Assembly (NCBI GenBank): GCA_038093515.1
Contig: JBBPSI010000167.1
Span: 1 to 54,765, forward strand
Reading direction: 5' to 3'
Source of the DNA: Butyriboletus loyo
Taxonomy: Eukaryota > Basidiomycota > Agaricomycetes > Boletales > Boletaceae
DNA: 54,765 bases
The notes under the pieces are model-generated. The model made no database searches and was not told where the DNA came from. It saw only the letters and a program-made list of their open reading frames with translations. The translations under genes and the position numbers were made by a program. Shown here piece after piece: positions 21,201-32,931 of this stretch (its first letter is position 1; the number at the start of each line of letters is the position of its first letter).

Positions 21201-24200
21201 GATATCGACGAGGGTCTCACGACCTTTGTACATACGATATTGTCCAGATGCACAATCAATCTTCCAATTCTCTGAGGACTGTTCCCAAGGCTGTTCGAGA
21301 GGGCGTATCTCGATGATCTTTTCAGACAGATATAACCAATGGATGTGACCGTAGACGAGCGCTGGCGGAAGGTCTTGCTCCAGTTTTCCCGGAGGAATCA
21401 GCTCCAGGATATCATTGGATTGAATGCATTGTGCTCGAAGCACCATATTGCCATCTCGCAGCGAAAAATGCACCTGTATGTATGTGAAGGAGCATGATTA
21501 TGCCACGTAGGGTTGGTACACATACCTTGTATTTGGACGTCATGGCGAAGGTCGTGAAATCCATGCCTGGGAGATCGGACGGTATGACAAAGCAGCCTTG
21601 CTGCAAACGACGGTTAGGAACGCATGTCAATATCGGATACTGCAAATATATACGCACATCACGAAAGATCTGTTGGCACTCTGGGGAATCCCTAATCACA
21701 TGTGGTAATCCACCTAATAGCTGACCATCCAGTCGAAGTGAGCCATTGAGTAGGTTAAGATGTACTGTTTGCGAGGGTTGGTCCCTGGTTGCTTTGGTTT
21801 TGCATGCAAGCCAACGAGCGTTCGGACACTGCAACTGCATCCATCTGTGTACACTTGGCTTGTGGCTCGCAAAAACTTTGCTAACTGCGAAGTCAACACC
21901 ATAATCTGATGCATCGGCAAGGATTAACTCTCGCGAGATCCCCTCGAGGGCAAGAGCAAGACGACGATCTCGTGTAAGGAGAAGTTGTGAAAAGTCGTCA
22001 TGCATAACTGAAGAGTTGAAGTTAATTGAGTTATGAGGGTGTTCGAGATTTAAGAATTAGACATACGTTCGGGGCGGAGCGCAGATATTAAGAAGGCACA
22101 AGAAAGTAGTGCATCAATGTCCTCTGCAGAATGAAAGAGCTTGCAGAGGGCAGCAGGGTCAACGTCGAATGTGCTTCGACAAATGGCAGCCATGTCCTGC
22201 AAGAGATCACTGCGTTCTTTATTCATAGGTGCCATTGCCAGGTTGTATGATAGCTCCTGCACCCAGCTGAATGTTTTCCTGCGTACGCTTCGAAGAAGTG
22301 CGATGGCTCGCTCTGAGATGCGTTCACTGGGGCTTGATGCAAGCACCCGAGTGAGCAATAAGGAAATGGTGCTCATCATCATCCCATCAATCGAGCCAGC
22401 TCCGACCTCCACGAACAAACTGTTGAGCTCATCCAGAAGGGGATCGCAAAAGGACGACTCTTGAAGCTCTTGATGCCAGAGCCAGACTCCCGTATTCAGA
22501 TCGAGTGGTCCAACTTGAAAGGCCACATAGGAGAGGAGGTGATGCACATCGCGACGACGGAGGTTGAGAGATCTACTACACAGCCCCCTCAGGATGTTAA
22601 GCCACTGGAGCGAGCCACCGCTCCGCAAGCTTCCACATGCGATGAATTCATCGAGGGAGATATCCACGGGACAGCGTGCTTGAGCGGCCAAGATGTCGTT
22701 GGAAATGTGAGAGGTAGAATACACATACCGTATCATAGAGTGGTTTTTAAGCATGTTTGTGAACGTGAACGAAAACGCCAGATCATTGGGGGGCTCCACT
22801 GCCTTCCATATTGTGAGATACTCCCTTCGTGGGAAGTGATCTCGCTTGGGTATGTGGTATTGTATCGCGTAGCGTAATGTTGGACCACTCCGAAGTTGCG
22901 AATCCCCTGGATAAAAATAGGCAAAGTGGATTTGGAAGGAAAGCGGCGGCCCTTCATGATGAACAAAGTAAGGATGCAACGCAGGCGCACGCGCAAGGAG
23001 ATTGTCCTTTTTCTCTGCACCGAACGGGGGAGCACAATCAACGGGATACCTCAAATGATACAGAATGTGGGAAGCGGAAGAACGCCAGATACGAAGGCAC
23101 GCAGAGCATTGTAGTTCGAATATAACGACCTTGGCATGTAATGGCGAGACGGGCAATGGTGACGGGGAAGCTTGCGTACCCACAGCTAGCTGCTGTTGAT
23201 GTTCCTGCTGTCCATCCAGGTCTCGCTGCAGGCTAATACGTCCAGCGATCCTCTCCATCGCATCGTGTTCGATGCGGGCCTTGAGTTGTTGAAGATGCAG
23301 GGATTGATCATAATAACGGACAGGAAAACTGTCTTCGGTGAATACATTCGAAAGTACAGACCATCCCGGACGTGATTGAGATTGACGCATAGAAAGATAC
23401 TGGTATAAACGAGAAAGGCGATGGAGGCTTGTTGTCTTGCGCAGGTGCAGCTTTTCCAGTAAAGCTATGGGAATTTCAGGGGAATAGTCGGCGAGCATGG
23501 GAACTTCCTTCGCGACCAGCTTGTCGAGTGCGACAAAAAGCTCGATTACAGTCAGAAACATGATGGAATTATCTTCTGGATTGACGAGATCTCGACTGCG
23601 AGCCTTCATCATGTATTTATCCATCAGGATCTCGAGTTGTGTGCATGCCTTGTCCACATTCGTGACGCGGGTAAACCAATCATCGATTCCAAGCTCAACT
23701 GATTGTTCGACATCATAGAGAGTAACTTCAGGGTCAACATCATATCGCTCTTCAAAAAAGGTCCCATTCGATGACAAAAAATCGTCAATGGTGCCGCGGC
23801 GACGATGGCTAGGATAGAAAGGAGTACCGACGGGTTCGTGACCAGAATTCGCAAGAGCACTGCGAATGTATTCACGACTGTCCAGGAGTGAGAACTGCGT
23901 GTCCCTGAGGAGGTCCTCCTGTGAAGGATTTTGAAATGGAGACGGACGGGTGCTCAGTTGCATCCACCTATCGTCAAGGATCTCTTGAAGAGAAGCGCAT
24001 GTCTTCAGCGCCGTTTCGGAGAGCCAGTCGGGAGTACAGGGGCGAAGCTTGCTTAAACGTCGGAGAATTTTACATGACATCAAATGAAGCAGATCACTGG
24101 AAAGGTTTGTATTGTTTCCGTCCCTTGCAAGGGTAGATAAGAAGAACAGCATGAATTGTTTGTAAAAGGCACGTCCAAGAGGAGAACGATCAACCGACAT

Positions 24201-25036
24201 CTGGATCGCGACCCTAATAAGAAGCCATAGAGACGAGCGACGCCAATCACCGCTGTCTTCGGAAGAGCGGATCGGCCCATAAGCGACCTGGTCACGAATG
24301 CGTTTGGTGATGCGAGGAACGTCAGCAGTGCGACCAACACCGCGTAAAATGCCAGTAAGCAGTGCAGTAATATACTGCGGTCGAGCAGGGGGAGGGGGAG
24401 GAAGATCCGAGTCAACGGCATGGGGGTGCGAAAGAAAATTAGCGAGTTCTGATTGAAAATCCCCATCGTCAAACACTTCGTTCGGTGTCTCGACGGCCGA
24501 TCCAGGATACGTGCATATCAGAGACCCCCCAGTTGTCTCTACAGCATCACTGCGTGGGGATACCTCGAATGACTCGAACAGCGTATTGGTCTCCTGCTTC
24601 GTGAGGACGATCGCAGCATTTTGACGCCGGATGAAAAACACGAGGATATCTATGGATTGTCAGAACGAATCGACAGGGAACCTGTGAACATACCTGTAGT
24701 TCGCATTCCGCGCAGCTGGGAGATGATGTGGCCTTTGTCTAGGTGGGCGGAGGCCTGCAACTTGTCTAGCATCATCGAGATGCGACGCCACTGAGGCGCA
24801 GAGGTTCCATCGACGTGTGAGCTATAAGCATGGGCAGCAGCGCACACTGCACGAAGTAGCGAAAGATCGTTGTCTAGAGTATCATCATGATAATCGGTGT
24901 CGTGGACCCGAAGCTGGAAGGGAAAAAACACATGGATAACAGCATAATGCAATGATGTAGAAGTATGATCGAATACTGTCGGCGAGCTCGTCGTTTCAAG
25001 ACTGGGGTCATCAGAGGTGGACGCGGTGGACATCAT
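15251..25036 (-). CDS. Giant DUF6606/DUF3638/DUF3645 protein, copy 2
   Basis: Proposed exons on the minus strand: 25036-24694, 24649-22067, 22007-21658, 21600-21526, 21473-19008, 18949-18446, 18407-17228, 17168-16656, 16599-15251, giving 3,120 aa with all phases consistent and no internal stop. The domain order is as in copy 1: DUF6606-like N-terminus (VIHVFFPFQL), MGEGKSSV at residue ~1972 (DNA 18,853 down), DESDE at ~2174 (18,205 down), LTCLSYYYSGL, HTRGIDIK at ~2640 and QGCMRMRKLG at ~2671. An E/R-rich linker (EEEQEREVNREQEREREVE) precedes a conserved C-terminal part. It has two introns absent from copy 1, one of 59 nt (22008-22066) and one of only 38 nt (18408-18445). It lacks about 33 residues, including a CxxC and HEWPLP stretch, that copy 1 has near residue 520. 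An ATP-driven role is inferred; substrate unknown. Confidence 0.88.
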
Positions 25037-25187
25037 AGTTATCAAACAGAACAGGTGAAGCTGCGCGTACTACAACATACGTGCGAACAAACTTCCTTTC
25101 TATAGTCACCTCAGACAACTCTGCAGAGAAAGTACTACTAGCAAAGGCCAGCGCACCCAGGATTATCGGGAAGACAGGAAAAAAGGG
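25037..25187. promoter_or_regulatory. Divergent promoter, giant gene copy 2 / DBP7
   Basis: Only 151 bp separate the ATG of giant-gene copy 2 (25,036, minus) from the ATG of the DBP7-type gene (25,188, plus). Both transcripts must start from this stretch or overlap. The part nearest copy 2 (gaacaggtga and gcgaacaaacttcctttc) is preserved in the truncated duplicate at about 2,835-2,880. No clear TATA box is seen. Shared control is inferred from geometry only. Confidence 0.6.
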
Positions 25188-27774
25188 ATGGACGATGGGC
25201 TCATCCTAAACATCGCCACTGACGCGTCGGTTACAACAAAGCATATCTCCAGCAAGAAGTCTGGCCGATGGACTGACAGGTAAGCATACTATGTATCGCA
25301 AACGCGCCAAAAACATCACCCTCAAAAGGTCGTCAGGTTAAGGACGAAACGAACGCAAAAACGGAAGGCAAAGGGATCTGCGCGTCAGAACCCTCAAGCA
25401 CCAGCCCTAGACGATGCCTCCGATGCGGATGAAGCAGACTCTCCTCGGCCAGCAAAGCGACCTCGGCGACACGAGCCTGCAGATGACCGGCGTGCTGGCC
25501 CGCCCAAGCCCCCGACACAAATAATATCGTCTCTATTCTCGTACAATCCCAAAGTCGATGCCCCAGAGCGCAAATCCGTTCCCAAAACCCATTCCCAACC
25601 CAGCAACGCACCGCTTGCGTCCTCCTCCGGGTTTTCGGACCTTGGACTCCATCCATTTCTGGTTTCCCATCTAGAGTCCAAAATGGGGGTAACAAAACCC
25701 ACGTCCATCCAACGAGCTGCCCTTCCCGTTTTTACTAAGCCACCCTCGGAAGACATGGCAGAACGAGACGTATTCATACAATCTCAGACGGGGTCGGGAA
25801 AGACCCTTTCGTTCCTCCTCCCTATCATTCATGACCTCTTTCCTTTGAGCACGCACTCCTATATCGACCGATCTATAGGCACACTCGCCATTATTATCGC
25901 TCCTACCCGCGAACTCGCGAAACAGATCTCAGACGTCCTCGAGTCCCTCCTCAAACTCAAACTCAGACCCGATGGCGAAGTCGACGATGGCGAGTCGTCG
26001 ACACGATATACACGCTGGCTCGTGTCAGGGTTGCTTTCTGGTGGGGCAACCCGGGCCCACGAAAAAGCACGCTTGAGGAAAGGTATTCCGATACTTGTGT
26101 CGACACCGGGACGGTTGCTTGATCACTTGCAGAATACATCTTCATTTAATGTCGGAAAATGCAGGTGGTTGGTACTCGACGAAGCGGATCGGCTGATGGA
26201 ACTTGGCTTCGAGGAAACGATCAAAGATATTATTCAAGGACTGGATGGGCGTCGTAAACTAGCCGTCCAGGCTGTCAACGAGGGGAAAAGCCTTGAAGTT
26301 GGTGGCTGGGATTGGCAATGCAGAAGACGAACCATACTTTGCTCTGCAACGATTCGAGAGGATGCCCAGAAATTGGCAGGAACGACGCTGGTGAACCCCA
26401 TCATGATCAAAGCATTTGATACCGAGAAAGAGCAAACATCATACCAACAAAATGTCTCTCCACTGCCTTCGTCGTCTGAAAAATTCACTCCACCCGCCCA
26501 ACTTGCCCAGAAGTATGTCGTCGTACCACTAAAGCTACGACTAGTCGCACTCGTTTCCCTCCTACGTTCCATCCTTGCACAAAATCAAGCAAGGAAAGCT
26601 TCGAAGATCATCGTGTTCCTTAGCTGCACAGATTCTGTCGATTTCCACTGGCGATTACTGGGCGGCTCAAAAATGGGAGATGGAGAAACTGAATTAGGGG
26701 AACCTGATAATAACGGTGAAAAGTCTGATGGTGGTGAACTCTCCTCTGGAGATGAAGATCTCGAAAAAGAAAAAGGCGAGAGAGTATCAGTACAATCTCC
26801 CCTTCTCCCTGACACGCTTATCTATCGACTTCACGGTTCTCTCCCTACACCAATCCGTCTTGCATCCCTTCGCGGCTTCTCGTCTACGACACCTGGCAAG
26901 GGTAAACAACCTTCCACGTCTTCCTCTATCCTCCTTTGTACATCTGTTGCCTCCCGGGGACTCGACTTGCCATTCGTGCGTGCCGTCATCCAGTACGACC
27001 TACCCACTGAAGGCGGAGCGACTGAGTATGTACACCGAGTTGGACGTACTGCACGTGCAGGCAAGGGAGGAGAGGCATGGAGTATAGTCGCACCGAGCGA
27101 ATCTGCATGGGTAAAGTGGGTGGAGGGAAAGATGCGAGGGGATCTGATCAATGAATCAGACGAAGACGAGAAAGCAAACGTCATGCTCGAGGGAACGAGT
27201 GTTGACCGCGTGTTGGCCAAGGGTTTCGGAGGCAAGAACCCCGAGTACGAAGCCCGTGCGACCGATGTACAGCTCTCGTTTGAGCGGTGGGTGTTACGAA
27301 GAAAAGAAGTGGGCATCTGTATTTCTTTGCCATCTTCCCTCTCTCATGCGGACTATCTAGCATGCGGAACTTGCTCGAAGAGCCTTCCTCTCTCACATGA
27401 GGGCCTATTCCACGCATCCGACAGACGAAAAACATATGTTCCATGTCCGCAATCTGCACATTGGACATCTGGCGAAAGCCTTTGCGCTTCGAGAAGCACC
27501 GAAAACGATCACCGACGGCGGCAAGAAAGGCAACCACTTCAAGGGCACCAAACCGAAACCCCCCAAATCTGCTCGCTCAGCTAGCGGTCAGAAGCCCTAC
27601 AACATGCACGTATCTGGACGTAGAGGCGATGCGGAAAGACGAATGACCGAAGTCGTTCGAGCGCAGGGTCGAACGTTGAAGAAGGAAGGGAAAATGAGAA
27701 TTAGCGGAAGAGACGAATTCCAGATCGCATCTGGCGCTTTTCTGGAGAAGCTTGTACAAGGTCATCGATCATAA
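25188..27774 (+). CDS. DBP7: DEAD-box RNA helicase Dbp7 (DDX31 family)
   Basis: Exons 25188-25279, 25337-27308 and 27361-27774 give 825 aa. The start is chosen because it yields [10 protein letters not shown] then SGRWTDR, the usual Dbp7 opening, and the intron phases fit. Motifs in order: [20 protein letters not shown], the Q motif GVTKPTSIQ (~147), SQTGSGKT (~180), [22 protein letters not shown] (~315), SAT, a split VFLSC motif [13 protein letters not shown] and [10 protein letters not shown]. The last exon carries the Dbp7-specific tail ([16 protein letters not shown] then [17 protein letters not shown]). Dbp7 is a nucleolar ATPase that remodels early 60S pre-ribosomes. An acidic insert (~340-365) lies between the RecA lobes. 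It is divergently arranged with giant-gene copy 2. The last intron is read through in the naive frame, which would give a spurious C-terminus. Confidence 0.93.
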
Positions 27775-28839
27775 TCACCTTTTATCCACTTCAGGATTAC
27801 ACGCGACAACGAAATGATGGAATTATGCAATGTAGAACCCACACTTTGCACTTTCAAGCGGGTTGAGGTAGCGCTGCCGTTCGCTGCTGGGAAAAGCCAT
27901 CATCCTCCGGGTTCCCTTGGAAGGTGCGTCTCGGAGGGGACCCCCAATAGTTTGGGTTGTTGGATATCCCCGAATGCTTCGACACTTCATATTCAGAAAT
28001 AACATCGAGCAGCTCAACCTGTTTTCCGCGGCGTGCAAAGTCCTCTTGCGCGGCGTTGGCACTTGATGAGCAAGGTTTCGGCCGAGAACGGTCCTTTTGA
28101 GACGGTCCTGAGACTCGGGTCGATGTGCAGATCGAGTTGCAGGAACGTCAAAAATTGAGGCCCTATTAGCTCGCCAAGGCATGCATCCCCTAGCTGTTGC
28201 ATAGGTTCCAGGCCGCCCCGTATGGCCAGCTCGATTGTCAAGGGGAGAATCGATAATTCTACGCAACGTTACAGCGTCAGTACTCCCAAATCGACCATCA
28301 TGAGCACCCGTTCTCGTGATTCTCATGAGTAAGTAGGTCTTACCACAGCACCACAGAAATAGCCTGCGTTGTATGACTCGACTATTGTATTTTTTTCATT
28401 GGTTCCCCAAACCTAACTTACTACTTTGCTTCTTTCACGCGTGTAAGCAAGTCCTTTGTACGTCAAATGGAAGCCACGTACAAGTCGCACAGAAATAACT
28501 TTTTCTACCCTCCATCAACAATTCACTAGCACCCTTGACCTGTCCTATCACGCTCCCATGGGCAATTCTAGTGTCAGAGGGTATGTTCACCACGTTTGGA
28601 TCGGCTTGTTTTGGTGGGAAGATGCCTGGGTCGCATGTAGGGAGAGTTGTAAGGACTACTAGCACATGTCTTACCTTTCTTTGGTCGCACCATGATTACC
28701 ACTATGTACTTTCAAGGTAGATCTAAAGTTGACGTAAAAGCACTCGAGTTTGATTACTATTGTTGGACACTTGAAGTAAGTGTCGTCGGGTAGCTCCTTA
28801 ACTTGACACGCTGCCTAGCACACCGTTCGAGTCTCGACG
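27775..28839. other. Intergenic, no supported gene
   Basis: A 167-codon minus-strand open frame (27,823-28,326) has no recognisable domain, a biased composition and no splice context, so I do not call it. The right part, about 28,790-28,839, is the upstream region of the RING/TRAF-type gene and is partly repeated at 2,940-2,980. Confidence 0.4.
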
Positions 28840-30681
28840 ATGGCCTCGCTGAACTACGTCGAGCCCCCGAACAGTAATCTGGTGAGATCCTGTCACTGAA
28901 ATCGCCGCTCAAATGTTAACTCGCATCTAGATTTGTTGCATCTGCCAGTAAGTGTGACCTGTACTACTTGACGGAGTCACCGGCACTCAATCCCAGATTC
29001 ACACCTCGACGTGCACCAGCGCTCCGTTCACGAACCCAACCGCCACCAAGTCATGTATGCATACCTTCTGTCACGACTGCGTCGTGGAAGCGGTCAGACA
29101 TTCACCACATTGTCCGATTGATCGCTCTGCCCTTTCACTGGAGGATTTGGCACCGGCGAATCCCATCGTGAAACACGTCCGTCTTACCTTCCTTTCTTTC
29201 CACGGCCTTTTCCCCTTCTGACCGGTGCATGTGTCCAGCTCGTGGATGAACTCATTGTAGAGTGTCCTCTGCGGAACGCCGGTTGTCCGCATACATGTCA
29301 ACGGCAGTTGTTAGAATCTCACATGAAGGACGAATGTCAATATATCACGGTGCCGTGTTCTGAAGAGGGCTGCAACCAGATGATCCTGAGAAAGGATTGC
29401 GGGAAGCACGCAGACGTATGTGCCCACCGCCCAATTGAATGCGACGGATGCGGTAGTTCTATCAACTCTTCCGATTTAACCGTGGGTCGCGTTCCCTTTC
29501 TTTTCAAGTCGGTCGCTTGATCTTTTCTTTCTTTCTTTCTTTCTTTCTTTCTTGGCAAGTAGGATCATTATATGGAATGTCCCTCAAAGACCGCAACCTG
29601 CTCCTTTTGCGCGTCTGAAATTCCGCGATCTAAACTGCAAGATCATACGGCTGCATGTCCAGAAGTTGTCGTTCCTTGCCCACATGCTGAGAGTGGCTGT
29701 TTCTGGATTGGTCCGCGCCACGAGCTATCAGAACTTCACATCCTCTCGTGTTCGTATGAATCAATAAAGGGCTTCTTCGCCGTGCACGGCGCCCGGGTCT
29801 CGACCCTTTCCACGGAGAACATTGCCCTCAAGCAAAGGGTTCAAGCATTGGAAGGGATTATGCACGTTATGCAACGCGAGATCCAGTCATTCAAAACCAT
29901 TCTAGGCCCTTGGTATCGCTCCGATGGGCAGAGAACAGGCCGTGCAGACGTTCGTCACGTTCACACTCCCGATGACAGCAATCTCCACGGTTTCTCTGGA
30001 CGCTCGCATTCCAGGACTGTTACCCAGCGTACGGCTCCTGATCCATTTGATACTATCGATGCCGAACAGGACGCCTTTGCTTCATTTTTCCCCCCTGCTG
30101 ATGTCGTTTACGATAATCATAGTCATATGCATGCTCGCACGTTAGGTGGCTTGCTCGACCTTCAGTCACACCCTGGGCAGCGTTCGTTGCCACTCGCGCC
30201 TGTCGCACCCCTGAACCTGAGCACGACCCTCGAGGGTTCCCTCGTTGGTCTGCGGGACTCTGTATCCGCGGTGGCTGCATCCGTTGACTCTCTAGCACGA
30301 CGTAATGATGTTGCGCTCAGCAACGAGAACATGCGTATCAACGAAGAACTCGGGTCACTAAAATATGCGGTGCATGGCATCCGTCTCCAGGTATGTCTCT
30401 GCACCACAAATTATTTTTAGAAACATATTCTTCATCGGGGTTCCTTGTCTTTTCCATTCCATTTCTCTTTCCACGATGAATCTGTGTACATTTGCTTATG
30501 CCGACCGTCCCCGAAACAGCTACATCGTCTCATGATGGACAGGAACGCTCAAGTCACAGGACGCCAGGGTGAACCAGGTTCAGTAACGATCGTACCTGTA
30601 CCTATACCTGCGCCTGCACCGGTTTTCCATCCTCCAATCATGACACCACCCTTTCCTCCACCACATGGGACAAAGCTCTAG
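28840..30681 (+). CDS. RING finger / TRAF-type zinc-finger protein
   Basis: Exons 28840-28881, 28931-28947 (17 nt), 29020-29176, 29239-29481, 29563-30390 and 30520-30681 give 482 aa. Using the acceptor at 29,018-29,019 restores a clean RING: ICCICHAPFTNP, then CMHTFCHDC, then PHCPIDRS, about residues 15-55. After LVDELIVECP come Cys/His-rich TRAF-type fingers (~75-215; CPLRNAGC, CPHTCQRQLL, CSEEGCNQMI, CPHAESGCFW). A short coiled coil (~235-260, ALKQRVQALEGIMHVMQREI) and a serine/proline-rich tail follow. The architecture is that of TRAF-like E3 ubiquitin ligases; the C-terminal MATH domain of animal TRAFs is absent. The RING would recruit an E2 enzyme; substrates are unknown. A truncated copy of its first exons lies at 2,967-3,142. 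Confidence 0.85.
29523..29553 (+). repeat. TTTC microsatellite inside an intron
   Basis: About seven tandem cttt units form most of the pyrimidine tract of the intron 29482-29562 of the RING/TRAF gene, ending just before the acceptor caagtag. Length changes here would alter the polypyrimidine tract. Confidence 0.9.
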
Positions 30682-31578
30682 TTCACGGGATAAACGGTCC
30701 GGCGTGTGTCAGTGGCGTCAGCCTGCACCAAGTATCATTCGGGTCGCGGGAAGCGTTCCCGTTCGGTGAACCATCAAGTCGCCATTCGTTTCTCCGATCC
30801 ATTGGGACGGGTACCCTTTCCCAAACGCAGATCCAAAAAGTTTCAAGTTGCGAACAAGACATGACCGCGAGACAGACTTGTCACTTCATTCCATCCCCCT
30901 TTCCTTTTTTTCTCATGTCACTCGTCGTTTGGTCGGATTTTCCCGTTCACGTATGTACAGATCTGGTCTCTAGAAGGGGATCTCAATTCAATCGTTTGTT
31001 TTACCCGGTTGACGTGGGCTCTGTGGCATACCCATGGGATCTAGAAGACATTCAACTCCTCAACCTCCCTTCCCTTCCCTCATTTCTTTTTTTTGATGCA
31101 TGTGACTTTTTCAAAAGGTGCTACGACGTCGAGTCCTCAAAGTCCCCACATGTATGTCCTAGACCGGGGGTATCCAAGCATGAACCCGAAAACAATGAAC
31201 GGCGATCGAGTGACTCCTGGAGTCGATCCGTACAATGAGACAAACGTCAAGTGAGTAAAAAATTGCCAATTGTCGTCGGGTGGGAAAATGAGCGCGTCAA
31301 AACCCCGAGCCATTCGTATTGTTGTTTATTTGTCTACTAATTTCTTGGCGTTCGCATCCCGATTTGAAACGACGATAATGATCATGTTTTAAATCTTATC
31401 GCCGGCGCACGTTGACGGCATAGCAAGAAACCGAAACCTGGGCGAGAAAACTCTCTCAAGGCGCCATGTCCAAGGCTTTGGCCCATCAAACCCAAGTTTG
31501 AAGTTTGAAGTTTGGACGTCTGGACGGGCACAAAAGTTTTTCACAAAGTTGCGAAACACTCGGCCGGCGCAACGCGGA

Positions 31579-31610
31579 TTTTCGTTTTCATTTTCGTTTT
31601 CATTTTCATC
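31579..31610 (+). repeat. (TTTTCR)n microsatellite
   Basis: Alternating ttttcg and ttttca units are visible, about five in tandem. Confidence 0.85.
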
Positions 31611-31673
31611 TATACACACTGACAAAAAGTCAAAATCAAAAAGAAATTCTGGATTCCGGCGCCGGTGCCAGTG

Positions 31674-31697
31674 CCCCCCTCCTCCCCCCTCCCCCCC
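31674..31697 (-). repeat. G-rich tract with quadruplex potential (minus strand)
   Basis: On the plus strand there are C runs of 6, 2, 6 and 7 separated by single T residues, followed by a 9-base A run. The minus strand therefore has three long G runs and one short G run with 1-nt loops. Four runs of three or more Gs can be taken from the long runs, which fits a G-quadruplex. Confidence 0.7.
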
Positions 31698-31920
31698 AAA
31701 AAAAAATCGACATTCCAACGAACGACCACGACACAGAGCACAGTGCTGTGCAGGTGACACCAAATACAACCGCCGACGATACACACGCAAGAAGTTGCAG
31801 TAACTTGGCGGTTTTGATGGCGGCGGCGGCGGCTACTACATACTACATACTACCTACATACTACCTACTCGTTTCGAATTACAGTTTTTCGTCGTGTTGG
31901 CGACGACCCCGTGTTCCCAT

Positions 31921-31965
31921 CGCCGCATCGCCATCGCCATCGCCATCGCCATCGCCGCATCACCA
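31921..31965 (+). repeat. (CATCGC)n microsatellite
   Basis: Six or so catcgc units lie in a row, with a related cgcatcgcatcgcat run at about 32,050-32,070. Confidence 0.85.
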
Positions 31966-32931
31966 TGATCCGGTCGAGTCTGAAATCTGAAAAAAAAAAT
32001 CTGAATCCAGTTTCCAAATGGGGTCTCCGGGGAGCGAACGATTGCCGCCATCGCATCGCATCGCATCACATCGTCGCTGAGCGTGAAGCCACGACTCTCC
32101 TCTCCGCCTCTCCGAGGCTCCACGACTCAGAGTCAGGACAGAAAAAAAAAAAAAGAGAAGAGAGAGAAAGGCCGACACAGCGATATCACGCACCAGTGCA
32201 TCGACCCTTGTTCTGTCAAATGTCAATGCTTCGTGAGCAAATCAAAATGTTCCGGAAATGCTTTCCCACCGGCACCCCAACCAAAAGGAAAAACATACTT
32301 GCAATCAAATGACACATTCCATCCTCACGCGCCGAAATACCGGATGCATTATGCTAGGTACATATTAGGACAGGCGAGTAACTTCTCGGAAATAAGTGGA
32401 GCGGCAAGACGAGGAAAAAGAGACAGAAAAAGACGAGCGAAAAGACCACGGTTAGGATATGGCGAATAATTTCGCAAGAATGCGGGATGAGTTCAATTAC
32501 GGGCCCTATAGTAGCTGACAAGGAGAGATAAAGTATGATGTGGAGGGAACGCATGAGTCAACGAGGGACGTCCGATAGCACAGAATAGCGAATCTTGAGA
32601 TGAATAGACAAGCAAATATAGCAAGGAGCTCGAGTGGGATTGAGGAAAGAGAGAACGACGACACAAGCACGTCTAACGGACGGCGTGTTGACCCATTTTT
32701 AGCACAAACGGAAGAGAAAAATCAAACGTAGTACAAAGCGGGATATGAATGCCAACGAAGAAGGAATTCTTGACCAAGATAGACACAACAAGAAATGAGA
32801 TGGTAAAAAGGGGGAGGCGAGTATAGTACCGGAACATCCACCAGATAACTTGGCCGAAGGAGGCGAAATGAAGCATCACAGAGATACAATAAATAGCATG
32901 TACCGAAATTTTACCAACCTCCTTGACAAGC

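Larger units (their letters stand above)
30682..32931. other. Convergent 3' region with low-complexity DNA
   Basis: This lies between the 3' ends of the RING/TRAF gene (+) and the homeodomain gene (-). It holds several simple repeats, listed separately: an attttc/gttttc array, a C-rich tract, ggc/tactacata repeats near 31,819-31,869 and a catcgc array. The open frames here (for example 31,505-31,990 and 30,861-31,238) are compositional artefacts of these repeats. No gene is supported. Confidence 0.5.

Noticed and set aside
27823..28326. 167-codon minus-strand open frame downstream of DBP7
   Set aside because: No domain, no splice context and Arg/Pro/Thr-biased composition; overlapping frames are equally open.
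30861..31238. 125-codon open frame after the RING/TRAF gene
   Set aside because: No family similarity, and it lies beyond a good stop of the RING/TRAF gene; probably 3' UTR.
31498..31990. Plus-strand open frames over microsatellites
   Set aside because: FSFSFSF- and SPSPSPS-type runs come directly from the repeats.
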